The position numbers were made by a program, and so were the translations under genes. A stretch of DNA of 64,000 nt from JBBRNH01 sp038230415 (GTDB lineage Bacteria; Bacteroidota; Bacteroidia; Cytophagales; Spirosomataceae), in contig JBBRNH010000002.1 of NCBI GenBank assembly GCA_038230415.1, positions 90,126 through 154,125 on the forward strand. Direction: 5' to 3'. Below the pieces are notes generated by a model. That model searched no databases. It was not told the DNA's origin and saw nothing but the letters and a program-made list of their open reading frames with translations. Each line of letters begins with the position of its first letter. The stretch's first letter is position 1. This document shows, piece after piece, positions 61,950 through 64,000 of this stretch.

Positions 61950-63878
61950 TTAAAAACCGGCGTTGAGACCAATCAGAAATTCGCGTTGCAGGGGCAGACC
62001 AAACTGATTGGTTAGCTCAGGGTCGAGGCCCTGGTATTTGGTGAACGTGGCCAGATTTCGGCCCGTCAGATACACCTTCAGGGTGGACATTTTCAGGCGT
62101 TTCGTGATCGTTGCCGGGAGTTGGTAAGCCAGCGACACATCTTTCAGGCGGGTAAAACCAGCGTTCTCAAAGACGTTGGCGTTCAGCAGGTTCGCATTGG
62201 CATCATTGGCCCAATGGGTCGCGTTGGGGTTTGTGGGAGTCCACCAGTCCTTCTTGGTCGTGTTCCGGCGCACGTCCGTAAATACGGCATCGTCCACCAG
62301 CGGATTGTCTTTCGTCACGTTGCCCACACCCTGAATAAACACCATCAGCGAGATGCCCTTGTAGGTGACTGTATTGGTTAGGCCATAGGTCACACGCGGG
62401 TCTAAGTTGCCCAGAAACGTCCGGTCATCCGCATTGATTTTTCCGTCGCCGTTCACATCCACCACCCGAACGTAGCCCGGTTTTGAGGTGGTCTGGGGCG
62501 ATGCCGCTACTTCGTCGACGGTGCGAAAAATACCGCCGTATTGAATAGCATAAATCGTGCGGATGGGCCGACCGATAAACCAGCCGTTGCCGGGGTCATC
62601 GCTGCCGTTACCATAGAGGTCCACAATCTTGTTTGCGTTATAGGCCGCGTTTGCCGAGGTGGTCCAGGTCAGGTCGCCCGTCTTGAGATTAGCCGAGGTG
62701 ATCGCCACTTCGACCCCCTTGTTGGCCGTTTTACCGATGTTCTGAATGATGCTTCGAAAGCCCTGTACCGACGAGATGTTCCGCTGCAGGAGCAGGTCGA
62801 AGGTATTGCGCGAATACACGTCGATGCTGCCCTGAATCCGATTGTTGATAAACCCAAAGTCCAGCCCGGCGTTGAACGAGCGGGTCGATTCCCAGCCTAA
62901 TCTCTCGTTGCCCAACCGCGACGGAATGTAGCCCGGCACAATGGTGGTGCCGCTGACGTACTGCCGGGTGGCGAGCGTGGCCAGCGACTGATAACTTGAT
63001 ACGGCCTGATTGCCGTTGAGGCCGTAAGACACCCGTAGCTTGAGGTTCGTTACGAAATTAGCCGAACTCATGAATGATTCGCGGGCGATGTTCCAGCCGA
63101 GAGCCACCGACGGAAAAATACCGTATTTCGTATCAAGCCCGAAACCCGAATACCCATCGCGCCGGGCCGTGAGGGTAAGTAGATACCGGCTGTCGTACCC
63201 GTAGTTGATTCGCAGCATCTGCGATTCTACATTCTGCTTGAAGTAGTTCGACGAGGGCGTAAGCAGGGCCGCCGTGTTCATCTGAAACGTGGTCAGTACG
63301 TCGTTGGGGAACCCCTTGCCGGTCAAGGCATTCGACTCCCCGCCGGTCGATTGCGTACTGTATAAACCAGTGATGTTTAGCGTATTTTTACCAAATGAAC
63401 GGCCATAGTTCAGGATATTTTCGACGGTAAAGTTGCGTGACTGGTAGTCACTCGTGCTGGCCAGTCCCCGGCCCTCAAACCCCACCCGTGTATCGCGTCC
63501 GTAATAGGTTCGCTGCGGGTTCGATTCGAGTTCCACACCCGTGTTCAGGTTATAGGACAGGCCCTTCACAAACGGCACGTCCACCCGCAGTGAGTTGTTG
63601 CTGAACGTCCGGTACGTTACGTCCACGTTGGTGGCAAGGATACCCGCCAGCGGGTTGCCCGCGAGGTTGTATTCGGGCCAGGCATAGATCGTTGGGGTGC
63701 CATCGGGGTTGTAGGGTGTAGCTAACGGGATAAAGAAATTGGCTCCCTGTTCACCCGAAAAATCGGCGGCAATGCCACTGCGGTCGGCGTAGGAAAGCTG
63801 CGACGATGACACGAATTTCAGCCAGGGCGTAACCTGAACACTTAGGTTGGGCCGCAGGGTGTAAGTAGGTGCTTGTAA
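61950..63878 (-). pseudogene. susC: SusC/RagA-family TonB-linked receptor, missing its N-terminal 400 residues or so
   Basis: 642 residues remain, reading up to LQAPTYTLRPNLSVQVTP before a stop at 63879-63881. It has the beta-barrel region (YNLNTGVELESNPQRTYYG, SYGLNGNQAVSSYQSLATLA, GFINNRIQGSIDVYSRNTFD) and the normal end QREFLIGLNAGF. The signal peptide, carboxypeptidase-like domain and plug, usually the first 400 residues or so, are absent. The break is at 63879, where another gene's end begins. As it stands the transporter would not function, so the PUL may be inactive unless another SusC serves it. Confidence 0.85.
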
Positions 63879-64000
63879 TTATGTTTCATTAAAATCACTA
63901 AACTCAATTTTCAGGTGGATACCTACATTCGCCAAGCACCGATTCACGGCATAAGCCAGATCATCAGCTTGCCCATAATCCTGGGGGCGCAACCAACCCC
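63879..64000 (-). CDS. C-terminal end of an unknown gene at the window edge
   Basis: A minus-strand frame open to the window edge encodes WLRPQDYGQADDLAYAVNRC and LANVGIHLKIEFSDFNET before the stop at 63879-63881. The composition looks coding, but no family is recognised. It abuts the broken SusC gene, so it belongs to whatever interrupted that gene (an insertion element or a deletion partner). Confidence 0.4.
   Translation of the reverse strand, partial: GWLRPQDYGQADDLAYAVNRCLANVGIHLKIEFSDFNET

Overview
The window looks like an accessory region or large plasmid of a Bacteroidota bacterium in the Cytophagales, most like Spirosoma and relatives. Evidence: a SusC/SusD pair, a TonB receptor with a DUF4249 partner, a LytS/LytTR pair, promoters of the TTTG-N19-TAnnTTTG type, and many AraC/SDR genes. 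There are no rRNA, tRNA or core housekeeping genes. The genus and the chromosome/plasmid question are inference.

Layout. (1) 1-27 kb: a redox and regulator cluster with eight classical short-chain dehydrogenases (SDRs), one NAD(P)H-binding Rossmann protein, one medium-chain reductase, five AraC regulators, two HxlR regulators, one Crp/Fnr regulator and two cupins. It is interrupted at 9.9-15.2 kb by DUF4249, a TonB receptor and a LytS/LytTR pair. The AraC and SDR genes sit in repeated adjacent pairs, as if modules had been duplicated and shuffled. One pair (16910-19820) is bounded by two inverted 94-bp MITE-like repeats and has landed in a TA dinucleotide inside a membrane-protein gene. (2) 27.7-32.4 kb: a frameshifted tyrosine recombinase, a perfect 31-bp inverted repeat, a lone unknown gene, and a plasmid-type parA plus small partner with iteron-like repeats upstream. 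(3) 32.4-45.5 kb: a type I-E CRISPR-Cas system. A WYL regulator heads the minus-strand operon cas3-cse1-cse2-cas7-cas5-cas6e; cas1-cas2 are divergent and feed directly into an array of 47 repeats and 46 spacers whose repeat variants are arranged in blocks. (4) 45.5-54.6 kb: an AbiE-type toxin-antitoxin pair ending 5 bp past the array, a possible replication-initiator fragment cut by a decayed IS3 element, an IS982 remnant, an MgtA Mg2+ ATPase, a phosphoketolase fragment and a second tyrosine recombinase. (5) 54.67-54.93 kb: the decayed remains of a second I-E locus (two repeats, one spacer, a cas5e fragment). (6) 55.1-63.9 kb: a polysaccharide utilisation locus (truncated susC, susD, an agarase-like glycosidase, a CE15-like glucuronoyl esterase and two SASA acetylesterases) suited to acetylated, glucuronate-bearing polysaccharide.

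How the parts fit: the partition genes, the probable rep fragment, two related recombinases and many gene fragments suggest that the 27.7-54.6 kb block derives from a plasmid or integrative element carrying defence cargo (CRISPR, AbiE). The flanks are a plastic zone of metabolic genes. The CRISPR system has all the expected I-E genes and may be active; the gene wreckage and nested insertions mark this as a recombination hot spot.
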